NCBI GenBank assembly: GCA_905250075.1
Contig: CAJNOP010000175.1
Span: forward strand, 295,093 to 359,092
Length of the DNA: 64,000 nt
Source: Rotaria sp. Silwood1
Taxonomy: Eukaryota; Rotifera; Eurotatoria; Philodinida; Philodinidae
Direction of reading: 5' to 3'
Every line of letters starts with the position of its first letter. The first letter of the stretch is position 1. Shown here piece by piece: positions 24,989 through 38,038 of this stretch. A program made the translations under genes and the position numbers. Under the pieces are notes generated by a model. That model was given only the letters and a program-made list of their open reading frames with translations. It was not told the origin of the DNA and did not search any database.

Positions 24989-26142
24989 TTATATAAATTG
25001 AGCAGAATAATCTAAGATACGAAGTGACTCGGTCATACAAGCATTAGCCACACCAGAATTTCCATTTTTTCGATGTGCAATACCTTCATTATAAAAGCAA
25101 CGCATAAGTTTTGTACACAAATGACGCATTAATTGTTTTGTATTATAAACTATAGTTGTCTTATTCCACCAAGGTTCAGTGGCTCCTTGAATTGGGTCTC
25201 CCTCATTAAGAATGTACAATTCATCGATTGGAGTTTCATTTAGTACTGGAATTAATTCATCAAGTCTTGCCGAGGTACACGCAATGATAATAATGAAGGC
25301 ATTATATTGAGCCAATGCAGTCAAGAGATTTTCAATCGTCGAACAATGTACCACTGTATTCTTTAGTACTTGTGTTGGCAGATCTGACATATCCAAAATA
25401 AGTATTTTAGCACTTTTCGGATTTGCAACAGCTAAAAGAGAATATTTTAATTATCTCTTGAATTTACATTTTACTGAAGTTTCAATAGAATCAATAGAAA
25501 AAAAATCGAATCATAATGCTTTGATCTGAAATTTTGCTCCTATAGAGATTGAATGATGCTTAGCATATTCTGAATCATTCAGTCAATATGAATGAGTCTA
25601 TCAAGAAATGTTGCATTCTCAAATCAACACAATTTTCTTGCATCGTTTGTGAATTATAAATTCTTTTCGCAAGGATGGACTATTTCGTTTCTGTGGATAG
25701 TTTTAAGGCATATTTAAGTGCCATTAAATCTGTGCTTAAGCAAAACTTCAGATCGCGAAATATCATGACTTTATTTTCCTCTATGTGTTTTACTAAAAAC
25801 TAAAATTGCAGTGAAATGAGCCTCACTTGACAAGGAATGACTCACAGTACGAACCTTCTTAGACTTCTGCTAAGCTCGTTGTCACTTGCTTGCAGTTAGA
25901 ATATCAACATGAGACTTGATTATCACTTAGGAATATTTCCTCGTAAGTTAATCAATAAAACCCACTGAGTGAAACAAGGATACCTTCAATATATACAATA
26001 ATGAGAAATTTCTTTACACTTGTGGGAAACATTCTTCATTACTCATAGTTGATAGACTTTAAATATCGGAATGAAATACAGTTCGAAACAACTATATTTT
26101 AGCTATATTAAGGTCCAAACTTTCTAAATTCTTACCTGACAT
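24989..26142 (-). CDS. Uncharacterised small protein (two exons, 7-nt first exon)
   Basis: The proposed exon 1 is only ATGTCAG (26136-26142), followed by a GTAAGA donor. Exon 2 (24989-25431) follows TTTTAG and completes a Ala codon, giving MSAVANPKSAKILILDMSDL and 149 aa in total. The sequence alternates hydrophobic strands and helices (KILILDM, NAFIIIIAC, IDELYILNEGD), suggesting a Rossmann-like or response-regulator-like fold. A helical C-terminus follows (LMRHLCTKLMRCFYNEGIA). It loosely recalls the N-terminal domain of bdelloid ADP-ribosyltransferase/TPR proteins, but that is from memory and weak. The intron is 704 bp. The frame can be opened at a TTG (25396), but the spliced ATG is the better start. 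Function unknown. Confidence 0.55.
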
Positions 26143-29100
26143 GATTCAACTTAATGTATTAATAATAAAATGTGAGTATGTTGGAAAAACAAATAAGCAA
26201 ATCAAAGAATAAGAAAAAAAGTGAATGTCAACCACCTTATATAAGAAAGAAAAATTTCTAAAAAAAAAGAAACTTCTGATTGGTCGTTGATAACATCACC
26301 AAACATAATAACAATCATTGACTTTCTTTTTCAAAACCTAATACCGTCTACACATTATTTATTAAAAATTTTCTTATTATTATGATACCCACATAATATG
26401 TTGACTTTCTCAAAAATCTATAGATTTTACTGTAATAATTCAGAAGTTCTTTTTCTTCTTTGAAAAATCAAATGAAAAATGGCCAAACACGTGCGACAAT
26501 TTACCTATATGACGAAAATAAGTTACCTGAAAGATACTACATACACATTATGTATCGTATTACTCTTTTCTTCTTATTTTATTATTACACGGAAGAAAAA
26601 AACAAGAGAGTTAATTCTTTGAGTGTTTGTTGATACTAAGAATATTAGATAGATGATTGTAAATATATGGATAAGATGGATAGATCTGATTTGTACTAAT
26701 CGAAGTGCTCTACTTTATGAGACTTTAAAAAACTTCACAAGAGTTTTAGACTACAAAACTGAAGTCTCGTAAAATCTTAAGAAGTCTTTTGAACTCTTGA
26801 AGACTTTGTTATCTGAAAATACTTTAGAATTAATCATTTATATCAGATAATCATAATTACTGACTAGAAGAATCTTTCCATCATGACAAAGACAGAAAAA
26901 ATAAACAAAAGAAATTTTTTTAACTAAAATATCAATGGTAAGGTACTAATAGTATTCATTGTAAGAATGAAATATCTCGGATATGTGATTCAAATATAGA
27001 AGTTTAACTGACAAAAAGATAATCAAATATAAAGAATTTTTCATATTTTCTCGAAAAAAGTAAATATGTGTCAGTGATTTGCTCCTATAGTTTCGTTGTA
27101 TTTTCATTGTTCTATTCAACAGAATTAGTCTTTCCATATTTGATGTTAGGAAATAAAATTGAGTATACAACTTTTGATGTAAAGTACGTTGAGTTACAAT
27201 TATATGCTCAATATGTTTTATGTCATTTCTAAACACGATTATAGTTTACCAAAAAGTCGATTTGTTATTTGTTCCTTAGTGTTATGATGATCTTTAGTTT
27301 AAATAATTTTTCAATACATTCAAAGTTGACAAAGCTTCTTCTTCTAAATAAAGGAATAATCATTCTTTAAGACATTCAGCAAAATGATCAATCAACAATT
27401 TTTCTTCTTTGCATAAAATCTTGCTTTCTTTTCATCATTTTCAAATAAATGAGAGTAAAATTATGTATACTTTTAACTGTGGTAATCATTATTAGACAAT
27501 AATAAAAATAAAAGGAAAAGAAATGTACGTAAGAATATATGAGTACGTGATCCAATATCCTACTATTATCAATTTCCAAATCTGTTCTATTGACATACAA
27601 ATTCTTTTTAAGAAGTTTGTTTTTATGCAAAAAATAATCAATAACGACTAAACAAACATTCGCAAAGTTTACATTGAACATTTTTTTTTATCAAGTTTTT
27701 ACTTTTGTAATTTATCGGTTCAAATTAAAATAATTAATATTATCTGCGAAAATATTTCATTGAATGCAATTCTTTTGTTTGATTTATACTTTGTAAAGTA
27801 TAGCTAGATCATTAAAGTATATATGTACTTACCATCATAGATGTGAATGATCGCTTTAAGTCTGAATAATGCATTCCAATATAAAAAAAACCCTATCAGC
27901 TGTTAATTATCGTTTTCTACCTATTGGTTTCTGCCGAATGTTACAGAATTCGAAAAAAACAGATTTAGATATACACTCACCACATTCACATGATCTCGAC
28001 AATTTTTTTCCAATTCGAAATGATCATCAAGCGCTACCAACAAGTGGCTAATTTAAATTATGACTCATGTGTCGAGTGAAAGAAGAAGAGTTACTCATAG
28101 CAACTAAGCGAATGAAATGTAATAAATTAGATGTTTGTACTTGATGAAGAATATTTGCTTTCGATATTGAAAGGTATCACAGTGTGATGTGAGTTGTTCA
28201 ATTAAAACAATAGTTTTCAAGATTAAAACTGAGTGTGGCTATATGCTTTTTCTTTGACAATTATTCATAACAGTATGTTTGCTTGTCGTCTTCTTATTAC
28301 TTTTTTAAAATATTAGTCAGATTGACAAGTAATGTTTTTTTTTTTGTTTTCGTTATTTTAACACATATTTTATATTCTATGAAAGATAATATCATTGTAC
28401 AAATAATCATATTGATTTTGTACAAAATTTTTTCGTACGATACACGAAGATAAATTTTGTGCGAATTTTTAACAGAAGTACTGAGTTTATGATAACTATT
28501 TACGAAATCCACGTTTATAACTTGACGTTCTGCATTGAAATTATTTTCTCAGAGTAGCTAACTGAGAATCCTGAACCATCTAATTTCTAACTGTTCAAGA
28601 GTTCATTGGATATTATAAAACCAGTATTTCCACTAACAACAATGATCATTATACTCAGTTGGGAAGTTTAATCTTGTTTTTTTTTTGTTGATTAAAAATA
28701 GTTCAAAGATATGTAAACTACAAGGGTGCGATTTTTCTAAGATTGAATCTATATAAACTACTTCAGAGATCTTGTATTGACTTTTTTCAAGTATTGTCAT
28801 GTGAAAATCAATGTCTTTTAAATTTTGGAATCAATATAACAACACAATGAATAATGTGGTTTTACATTTTAAAAGTATTTAGTGTAAATCAAATTAGGAG
28901 TTCAAAATCGTCATTAACTTTAAAATATCGTCAATATTGATCGAGAATATATAAAATGACTCGAATCTTTTAGTTCACTGCACAATATTTATTTCACTGT
29001 TACAAAACATCATTTCGTTTTATAGCAGTTGTCCCTCATGTTATTTATTCGTCCTTTACACTAGTCATTAATCCATATCTGATAGCTTTTCTTCTTCTTT

Positions 29101-29822
29101 TTCGATGTTTCTAACAATACTTTTACCAAGCATACGCTAAATGTACAGAAAATTTGTGACTCTCGACATACATGATGTTTCATGCTGTTCTAAAAAGCAG
29201 AATGTATACAACACAGTTTATTGAATAAAATAGCATAACTAGATGATTTTGTAAACGAAAGAAAAAAGGAAATGTAATGCATTCTATTACTTTAGAATAG
29301 TTCACTTTTTTATTCTATCTTTTAATTCTTTTTAGTTATTTGAGAGAAAAATTTTAATTTTTTTCTCTATTAAGAGTCATCAATGAAAAACACCCAGGTA
29401 AAGAGTAGAAGAAGGCATCCTTCCAAACTAAACAAATCTGAACAAAAATTGGAGATGAGCAAATAGTGCTAGTGATCTAGAAGTTTACTATGAATATTTT
29501 TCTTTTTTTCATACAACTTTTCACGAAATATGGAAGCTCTGTTTGCTTTGAAGAAAAATCTTACGTAGAAAATGAACTAAATCAATAAGTTGAATATGAA
29601 TATGGTTTCTAAATAATTGAAGATTATACTATAATGGCAAACTAATCATTTTCTGAAACAATGATATGAACATCATTGAATTTTCAAGCGCGATTGGTAT
29701 TGAACTTCAGTTTTTATTTGTACTGTTTATATTTTTATTGTTTTCTGCTCATTAAAATCGAATGTATTTAAAACCGAAAAATTTTATTCTAGGTTGAATT
29801 TTTGTTTATTGTTTGTTAAGAA

Positions 29823-29870
29823 TGTGGGTGTGGTTAAGGAATAAGATATAATACATTTACACCCACACCC
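29823..29870. repeat. GT-rich / CA-rich hairpin element 4
   Basis: The G arm TGTGGGTGTGG (29823-29833) and C arm TACACCCACACCC (29858-29870) are nearly perfect reverse complements around a 24 bp AT-rich spacer. This is the cleanest short example of the family. Confidence 0.75.
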
Positions 29871-30426
29871 TTCGTAGTTTTTTTTCTAAAATTTTTTTTT
29901 CCAGTGGACATCCAGAAGGGTTTGATGAAACTGGTCAAATCTTGGGAGGAGGAAGGCACGATTGAATGTTGTAATTTCTACCTGAACGTCGTTCTGAATG
30001 AACAAGTTCTTATCACCTATCTTATTATTAAAAGGAATAGCTTGTTAGATGAAAAAGTAGGGGATGATTTTCTTCGTTATTTCTTTCTTTTTTTTTGTTA
30101 CTAAAAGTCTACTCTTTTTTTTTTTAATAATTATACTTTAATAAACATTTATATCTATAGGAGAACAATAAAATATATTTAGAGAAACGACAATAAAAAC
30201 TATGTTTATTCTGCCCTATTGTAAGAATGTGTTTATAATTTTCGAGGATGTTTATATTATTCCATGTCGACATATTTCTTAATACATAAAAACAAATATA
30301 TTTCATCTTAATTACATACGAAACTATTTATTTTAGATTGTATTGCTTTAATATGAATATGTAAATGATTAGAACAATCTCTATGAAGGATATATCGAAG
30401 TTAAATTCATAATACTTTCCATACTT

Positions 30427-31000
30427 TTTGTGTACTCAAAAAGTGAGTACACTACTAAAATCGGTCAGTGTGTCCGGCCGTCCGTTTATTCGATAACTTT
30501 TGAAAGGAGAGTCAGATCGCGATGAAATTTTCTACACAGATCAGTCTTGACAATATCTCGGTCGAGTTCGAAGATGAGAAGGATCCGTCAAGAAATGACT
30601 GAGTTATCGAAAAAATTGTGATTTTTGACGAGACCATCCCTGAGGGGGGGTACGGGGATTTTTCGAAAAAAAGTTTTTGCTCATAATTATTCACAAAATA
30701 CATAAATCGACTCAGTTTTTAACGCTGATTCTGAATCTGATATTAGTTTTGAACCGAATCATCGTTTTGTCTACTCAAAAAGTGAGTACACTATAGAATA
30801 GTCAGTGTGTCCGTCCGTCCGGTTGGCTGTTTACATGATAACTTTTGACAGCAGAGTCAGATTGCGATGAAACTTTCTACACAGCTTAGTATTGACAATA
30901 TCTCCGTCGAGTTCGAAGATGAGAAGGATTGGCCGAGTCGTTCCTGAGTTATTTCAAAAATACCCATTTTTCTCTATAGCTTTCTGTGGAAAAATCGACC
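30427..31000. repeat. Duplicated element with GTGTACTC palindrome and CCGTCCGTCC
   Basis: Two diverged copies start about 339 bp apart. Each opens with an 8-bp stem (GTGTACTC/GAGTACAC at 30430-30452; GTCTACTC/GAGTACAC at 30769-30791). It continues GTCAGTGTGTCCG, then GATAACTTTTGA, GAGTCAGAT, GCGATGAAA and TTCTACACAG, and reaches GTCGAGTTCGAAGATGAGA and a CTGAGTTAT-like end. The first copy is longer (to about 30700, including a GGGGGGG run). No coding frame runs through both. It is probably a dispersed repeat. Confidence 0.75.
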
Positions 31001-32875
31001 CATCGCCGCTTTCGTAAAAGACTTTTCCTATCATAGTCAAATAAAACCCCAATTATTATATACCATTCGATAGAGAATTTCAAGAGCTACAAAATCATAT
31101 ATAAAGCATAGAGAAACAAGAAGGTTGACTCACATATGACAAGGATAATTAAAGAGAACTAGGTTATATTTTGGTCCACGATTTAATTGATCCACAAATC
31201 GAGCTCTAGCTTCCGATCACACTGATGATACTTCGAGGTTTTCAGATATGGAGAACTCGAATGTGTACTGCACTTCCATCGAAATACTATTAGTTGTGCA
31301 GTGACCAATAGAAATGAAGTTATAGGAAAAACGACTTTCTTAGGGTAAATCAAGGGAAAGAGTTCAAACTTGAGCTGTATTTGGCCCATGTCCTATTGGT
31401 TTGGCGACGCGTAATAGAAATCAACATTTTAAATGGTAGATTTCACAGTATAATTTTGATATTCAGACAGTCTAGGATGATTGATTTGTATGATTCACTT
31501 TTTGAAGTACACATAACTCTCGGATTTAAATCCGAAGTTTCCGCATTTATTTTATATTTTCTATTGTTTTTAAAGTTAATAGTTAATATTATCTTTGAAA
31601 AGTAAAATTAAACTTTTGAATTATTTAAATATTTTTTAAACTATTGTATTTCATATTTAATTACAATAAGAGTCTTAAAAGACATTTTTATTATATAAAC
31701 ATAATATTTAGTTCTACTACAATTGACCATAGGAACAACTGGATGTTATGACAATCAACTGTAGTATTGAAAAATAAAATCGGCTAAAAAATAACTAATA
31801 ATCTATATGAGAATAAGAAACACTAGATATGAGTATAAATAGAAATGTTTAGTGAATTCTTTTAATTGAGTATTAACCCTTACATATGATTAAGTAATAT
31901 TTGCTTTAAAAACTTTCTGTAATCCTCAATAATTTTCTCTTATTTTTAAGCTTCTAACTGTTGCAGTTTTCATTTTTTTTTTGTAACATTTCAATAAATT
32001 CAAAATGTGAATGTCAACACTCGATTACCGTTTACTAGCAGACTCATCTACGAACATGTCTGTAAATTGAAGTTGGTGAGTTGCTTTCCCACAATATTTA
32101 TATGTAGAAGAATTGGTTCTTCAATTAGATTATTCTTTATCGATTGAATTAAAGGTACTTCAGCTTTATTGAGTAGTTTGACGTATTGGAAGCTAAATCT
32201 TTACTAGAAATCTATTCAATTTAGAATCGGATAAAAAGAGAATATTATGATTTCTTTTAATTTATAATGAAAAAGTTTTCAAAAATACAAAGATTTGTTC
32301 ATCTATTTTTTTTCTGTAATCTCACTATGAAAAAAAAAAACGATTTAAAAATACTTTTGTATTTTTGAAGATTTTTAATATGTTGTAAGTAATTCAGTAA
32401 CGTTATTTTCATCTATTTTAAGTAGTGGTATAATTAGATGTACTGTATAAATTTATCAGTGAAATATATAGAAATACAACTGATGTAATTTATTTGATTT
32501 GATAGGAGAATATTCACATTTTCGATCAAAGTAAGATCATAAGATTATCGGACAATCGAATAAATGATGAAGAATGCAAAAATATGGAAATTATAACATA
32601 CTTTGTTATACCTAAGAAAACCTAGATGGCTCTAGAAAAAAAGTGGAATGGCTGATATCATATGAGGCTGTAGTTTTAATTGTAAAAGTTTTGATTTGCT
32701 CTGTAGTTTATTATTTTACAATCATGATATTATGATAGATTTTCTATGGTGTAATGGTGAAGAGTTAATAATGACATTTGGTAATCTGATCAAACGAAAC
32801 AAGAAGTTTTAGATCTTATTACAAAGCAATAAATGAAAATTCGGAAATATATTTTATGAAAAAAGATTGTTGGAG

Positions 32876-32932
32876 TGAGGTGTGTGGGTGTGCGTTAGTG
32901 CGGATATAGCAAAGATTAACACTCACACTCAC
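32876..32932. repeat. GT-rich / CA-rich hairpin element 5
   Basis: The G arm GTGAGGTGTGTGGGTGTG (from 32876), extended by CGTTAGTGCGG, is followed by the C arm TAACACTCACACTCAC (32917-32932) after a spacer of about 14 bp. Confidence 0.65.
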
Positions 32933-34163
32933 GACGAACAAAATATCATTTTATATAGGAGGATGGTCCGCAGGAAAATTTCGAAAATATAATGCAAGGT
33001 AACGGGTTTCTTAAATTTTTTTTTTCAAAAATTCTGTGGAATTCTTTAGACTTAACACATAAAAAAATCTGGTTTTTGAGTAGAAGACAAGTGTTTTGTG
33101 ATTAAAATTACTTTATTCCTAAAGAACAGTATTTTTATCTTGTAAAAAACTTAGTATTCTACAATATTTAGTTGCTAACAACATCTACTAATGAATAAAA
33201 AAAGGCTTCAATTAAGATAAAAATTGATTATTTTTAGATTAAAACCGATTAAAATGCCTCTACTTGATTCTAATTTTAATCAGATATTTCAACCTTATGG
33301 AAATATTTCAGTTGATTTTTATATTTTCTTTAATTTATTTCAATCAATTATTAGAAATCGATTTTAGTAAATTGTAAAAAAAAAGATTAAAACTACATGT
33401 AGTCTGTTTTAAGATTGAAAAATCGAATTAAAATAGTGTCATTTCAATCAATTCTTCATGTAAAAACAATCAATTTTAGTCTGAGTTTGAGCCCTTTTTT
33501 TACATAGATAATTTAGTCTCAGCAGATTTTTCAAAATTCTTTAATTTTATAGATAGATGTTAGCAAAACTCTAGCTAAAAATAAAAGGTCACTTTTGGAT
33601 AAGTGCTGTAAATATCCGTAATAGAAGGTCACTTACCATTTGTCGTAGCACGTAGTCCAAAAAAAAACTTCAAATTTTTCAAATTTAACTTTCAAAAAAA
33701 AAGGTTGTTCTTCGTATCGTAATAAAAGCAGTAAAAACAAATCCGAATAATTTGATTAACATAGTAACTTTTTACTTATATACTCAACTTAATTGTAGCA
33801 TTCTTTCACAATGACATAAATAAAATATGAATACTCAATTTGAAAGTAATCAAATACTTTTTATGAAGGTTTTAGATTTTTCTAATAGGTATACTCAATT
33901 TAGAAGTTCTGTTCTGAGAGTAGAACATCACAAAATGCTCTATAACAGTTTCTATTTTGAAATGAAAAGCATCATAAATTCTCTATAATGAATTTACGAA
34001 TAGTTTATTGAAATATATATTATTTGACAGATAAACACAAGTCATTTGGATAAAATGGTGTCTTAGATTAATTACAAATTTATATATAGATTTATATTTT
34101 ATTTGATTAAAAGAAAGTCTTTTATTATTGTCACCATATGAGTTCTTAAAATTTGTCATTGAT

Positions 34164-34775
34164 CTAATCCATCGCTGATTCAATATCACCTTGCTTTTCT
34201 TGTTGTATTTTAATTCGTCTATGAATAACAACAAATATAACAATGCCAATAAATAGAAGTATATTGAAATATGTAAGAATAATCATAGCTAAAGCACCAC
34301 GCATGAGTGTCGATGGACAATAACTAGCTATTAAATAATTATTAAATTGAACACCGTTTGGATAGACTCCATAAACTCGAATTTGTAGAATAATAGAAAA
34401 ACTACATGTAATTGTACCAAAAATAAAAGTAATAAGACCTTAATAATATTCTAAATTTATATTTATTTTGTTTATTTAAACTAATAAATACTTACCAACA
34501 ACAATTTTTGACGCTATTTCAGATATATCAATTTGGTATTTACTTACTGCAGAAATTATGCTTAAAAAAATATAAGCTGTACTAAAGAAAAAAACTGAAA
34601 ATATACCACAAATAACCATAAGTGGTGCTAAATCAGGTACTGCTTTACATTGTTGATTAAAATTATCTTCATTTCGAGCAATATATTTAACTCCAATAAA
34701 AAATTGAATCATAGGAATAATAAAAGTTATTACCACACATACAGTTATAAACACATGCAAAAACCTTGCTTGCAT
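34164..34775 (-). CDS. Four-helix membrane protein (two exons)
   Basis: Exon 1 (34496-34775) ends at a GTAAGT donor in phase 1. Exon 2 (34164-34438) starts after ATTAAG and completes a Gly codon, giving 184 aa. Four hydrophobic segments are visible: FITVCVVITFIIPMIQFFI, LMVICGIFSVFFFSTAYIF, LITFIFGTITCSFSIIL and MIILTYFNILLFIGIVIFV. A short basic then acidic cytoplasmic tail follows (HRRIKIQQEKQGDIESAMD). The Cys in FNQQCKAVPDLAPLMVI and the spacing recall TMEM272-like or tetraspan proteins, but I would not assign a family. It lies 420 bp upstream, in window coordinates, of the foldback at 35194-35568. Function unknown; the gene model is good. Confidence 0.72.
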
Positions 34776-35193
34776 TTGTATTTTGTAACGTTTTTGATTT
34801 TTGTAATCCCACTTCTACTTTATTTTAATATTATTATATATGTTTCTCTTCGTAGTAATAATACAATGACTACATATAGGATGATAATTTTGGGGAAATC
34901 CATAGAACAACATACAAGAAAGAAACACAGAAGAAATGAAAAATATCCAACATATATTACAGAAAAGGAAAATTTCATGATGCGTGACTAATATATGTAT
35001 ACGTATAATCATATAAACAAAGAGAGAAAAATCCTTATGATTGCATGTAAGCAAGATACGGGTAATAACCATATTTGACTTCATTTACAATTGTTCAAGT
35101 GACAAGAATAAAGAAACAAATAAGAGACACAAGCATATGTACAGTAAAAGAAAGCATATAAGAAATCGTTCGGAAATAGGGGTGAGAAAGTTA

Positions 35194-35568
35194 TTGTTAT
35201 TAATAACAATAAAATTAACTTTTTAATTTAAAACAATCAATGAAACAATTCTAAGCATAGTTTGTATGAGCGTCAAAAGATAACTTTAGTAATACAGTAT
35301 CTTTTCTTATCATTTGATATAAGAATTTGCGGTAAATATTTTGAGAAATTTCAAAATAATATATTTTGTTATTGTTATTTAGCAATAACAATAACAAAAT
35401 ATATTATTTTGAAATTTCTCAAAATATTCACCAGAAATTCTTATATCAAATGATAAGAAAAGATACTGTATTACTAAAGTGATCCTTTGATATTCGTACA
35501 AACTATGCTTAGAATTGTTTCATTAATTGTTTTGAATTAAAAAGTTAATATTATTGTTATTAATAACA
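35194..35568. repeat. 375-bp foldback MITE (nearly full-length palindrome)
   Basis: The arms are about 180 bp, with a 6-bp centre (TTTAGC near 35380). The outer ends are TTGTTATTAATAACAAT and its complement. Inner landmarks AACAATTCTAAGCATAGTTTG, CTTTAGTAATACAGTATC and AATTTCAAAATAATATATT each occur in inverted copy with few mismatches. There is no coding capacity and no clear target duplication. Its right end overlaps the last codons and stop of the gene at 35560-38038. Confidence 0.9.
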
Positions 35569-38038
35569 AAAGCAATTCATATCTGTAAGACACATACATG
35601 GTTGATAAGAGATAAAAACTAATGTACATAAATGGGAAGGTGGAAATACAAGAATTTTATTTTTATCACATTCATCTTGTTTTTGTTCATGTTGTTTTTC
35701 TCGATGTTTTTTTGATATTGATGGTAATGTTAATGAAGCACATCCATAACCAGAAAAAAGACGAGCATGTTCATGTCGTAACATATTAAATATATTACGC
35801 ATATGTGATGATTCAAGTAGCATTAATAAATTTTCATATTCAGTTTGATCAACAAGTTCACTTTTCATTTTTTGTTCTTCAATAAAAAATTTTTCATGAT
35901 TATTTTCATTATTAATTAATTCTATAATATCATTAAATGAATATGATGAATGCATAGAATAATCATGAAATGCAAGTTGTCCATTAATATCAAGTTGAGC
36001 TGAAAGTGATGGAAAATGTTGAAGTATCATTGAAACAAAATTTAATCGTTCATCTTCATTTTTCCAATCTTTATTAACAATTAATACAGAATGATTTTGT
36101 CCTTCAATTTCATCACAACCAATACCTATACCATCTTGACAAAATGCTTTACCAAATAATGCACTAATCATACGTGCTTGACGTTCATTACCATGAATCT
36201 TTTAAATATACAGAAAAAAAAAAGAAAAAAAAATTATGAATGAAATATCTATGAAATTAAAATATAAAATTACTTTAATTTAAAACAAAAATTTTATTCA
36301 TTAATATGTGTATTATCAATATTATAGTATAGTGATTGTTAAAAGTTCTGCTTGTAAATTAATAAATTTTGAACTTTCACTCTTTAGTCTGATCATTTAA
36401 TCACAAATAGAGTATGTTAAACTCTAATCATGAAAACTAATCATGTGTAGGAGATGAAAAATTAATGTAGATATTGTTTGTTTTTTTTCAGATGAGAATA
36501 TCTCAACATAGAAAATATCGGTTAAATGTTAACTGCTTGTCTTGAAAGTTTTCTCTTGGAAGTATCATACTCTAACCAAATTTAGAGGTTAAAGCATTTA
36601 AATAGTGGAAAACCGGAAAAATAATTATTGTTTTCATCGTATATCTTTTCCATTAAGATATATCGAACTTGAATCACTGCTTGCAAATCAGAACTTACCG
36701 AACTCTAATTTGAAGTCCAAAATATCAAATAAAAGGATTGAAATTTATATACTTTTTTCCATTGCCTATGACTAAAGAAGGCATAATTAAATAGTTTTAT
36801 TTGATGATCGAATTCGATAAAAACATATCGACTGAATCCTATCTTAAAATCACATTTCAGTGATTTTGTGAAACAGATACTGTCGAAAATCATTCACATT
36901 CTGGAAAACTGTAGAGTAGCTATTGCCGAAAAAGTCAATGAAGTTAAGAATGCTTGTAAAAATGAGCCAGGATCAAATATTTGGTCTATTGTCGAAGCTT
37001 GTTCATTACCATAAACAATAATATATACTGGATTATGATGAAACATCTCTTATTAAAGCCATACAAAGTACAATTCGTTTCACAGTTCTATGAATAAGAG
37101 TCATATAGACACTATTTTATGTCTGACTTCTTTAGATGCAGAGATTTTATCTGAAATATATTGAATAAAACTTTAATGAATATGTAATCAAACTATTTAC
37201 AAAAAAACTCTCTTAGATAGCGGAGAAGCTATTCATGTTTTCTTTTTTTTCGTTTAGATTTTTGAAACCACTGTATATTTGTTGGTCTTTTTGAAAATTT
37301 TCTACTTCATTCTAATGTTATTAAATAAGTCTAATTTTCTGAATTTTTTGTAAAATATTCTTTGAAAAAAAAAAGTGTCGAAAGTAAAACAATACAGAAT
37401 TAATCGCTAATCGAAGGTTATTGAGTATGAATCTTTCTCTAACAGAGTTTAAAATAGTAGGCACTAGACCTCTTTTACATAGTTCCTTAACAACGAAGAA
37501 GGATGCGCTGCGCGACAATACTTCTAGAAAATTCAAATGATTGAAATAAATTTTGTATTTTTTAAGTTTATCGAGCTACATAATAGAGTGTTGAGATCTG
37601 TTATATAAATAATGAATGAGTATAATAACTTCTTTTGTTATTTAAATCAAAGATTAGAATAATAATAGTCGATTCAAATAAATCAAGTCTGTTAGAGAAT
37701 TTTTATTTTTTGCATATTTTGTATTATTATATTGAAGTTAATCAAGATATGTAAGTTTCACTATATTGAAAACGAAAGTTTATGACCTCGAATAAAATTT
37801 TACTTACTTCAATAAACATATTTGGTTCTAGACCCCATTGTGCTGTTTGTGAAAATCCTGATCGAAGAGCAATTTTATGTTGAGGAAATAATTTAGATAA
37901 TTCTTTTATTTGTTCTTTTCGATCAATTAATGTATTCACAAGTAAATCATGTAAATAACGACATTGTTCAAATCGTCGTTGACCAACTTGATTACCAGGT
38001 ACAGAAGCAATTTGTATAATAAAAGTAGCTTTTGACAT
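35560..38038 (-). CDS. Unrecognised two-exon protein
   Basis: Exon 1 (37808-38038, 77 codons) begins MSKATFIIQIASVPGNQVG and ends ...LEPNMFIE at a GTAAGT donor in phase 0. Exon 2 (35560-36198) follows TTTAAAAG and continues IHGNERQARMISALFGKAF, giving 289 aa in all. The first about 140 residues look like a compact alpha/beta domain with the signature RSGFSQTAQWGLEPNMFIE and DGIGIGCDE. The rest is Glu/Lys rich, with predicted helices around FFIEEQKMKSELVD and a Cys-rich end (CMCLTDMNCFCY). I do not recognise the family. The 1.6 kb intron is unusually long. On its other strand, near 36915-37010, it holds a codon-like stretch (VAIAEKVNEVKNACKNEPG) ending in a stop, possibly a remnant. The final codons and TAA lie inside the foldback MITE terminus. 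Confidence 0.65.

Larger units (their letters stand above)
26143..34163. other. Gene-poor repeat-bearing region
   Basis: Eight kilobases with no gene I can support. It contains GT/CA hairpins at 29823-29870 and 32876-32932 and the duplicated element at 30427-31000. A loose inverted-repeat segment lies at about 33190-33490, with repeated GATTAAAA / AAAATTGATT words. A T-rich acceptor-like site at about 29905 is followed by GHPEGFDETGQILGGGRHD and then a stop, possibly an exon remnant. The 60-codon frame at 27869-28051 is equally uncertain. Confidence 0.45.

Noticed and set aside
36915-37010. Plus-strand VAIAEKVNEVKNACKNEPG stretch inside an intron
   Set aside because: Too short, ends in a stop, with no acceptor or start that fits; perhaps a remnant.
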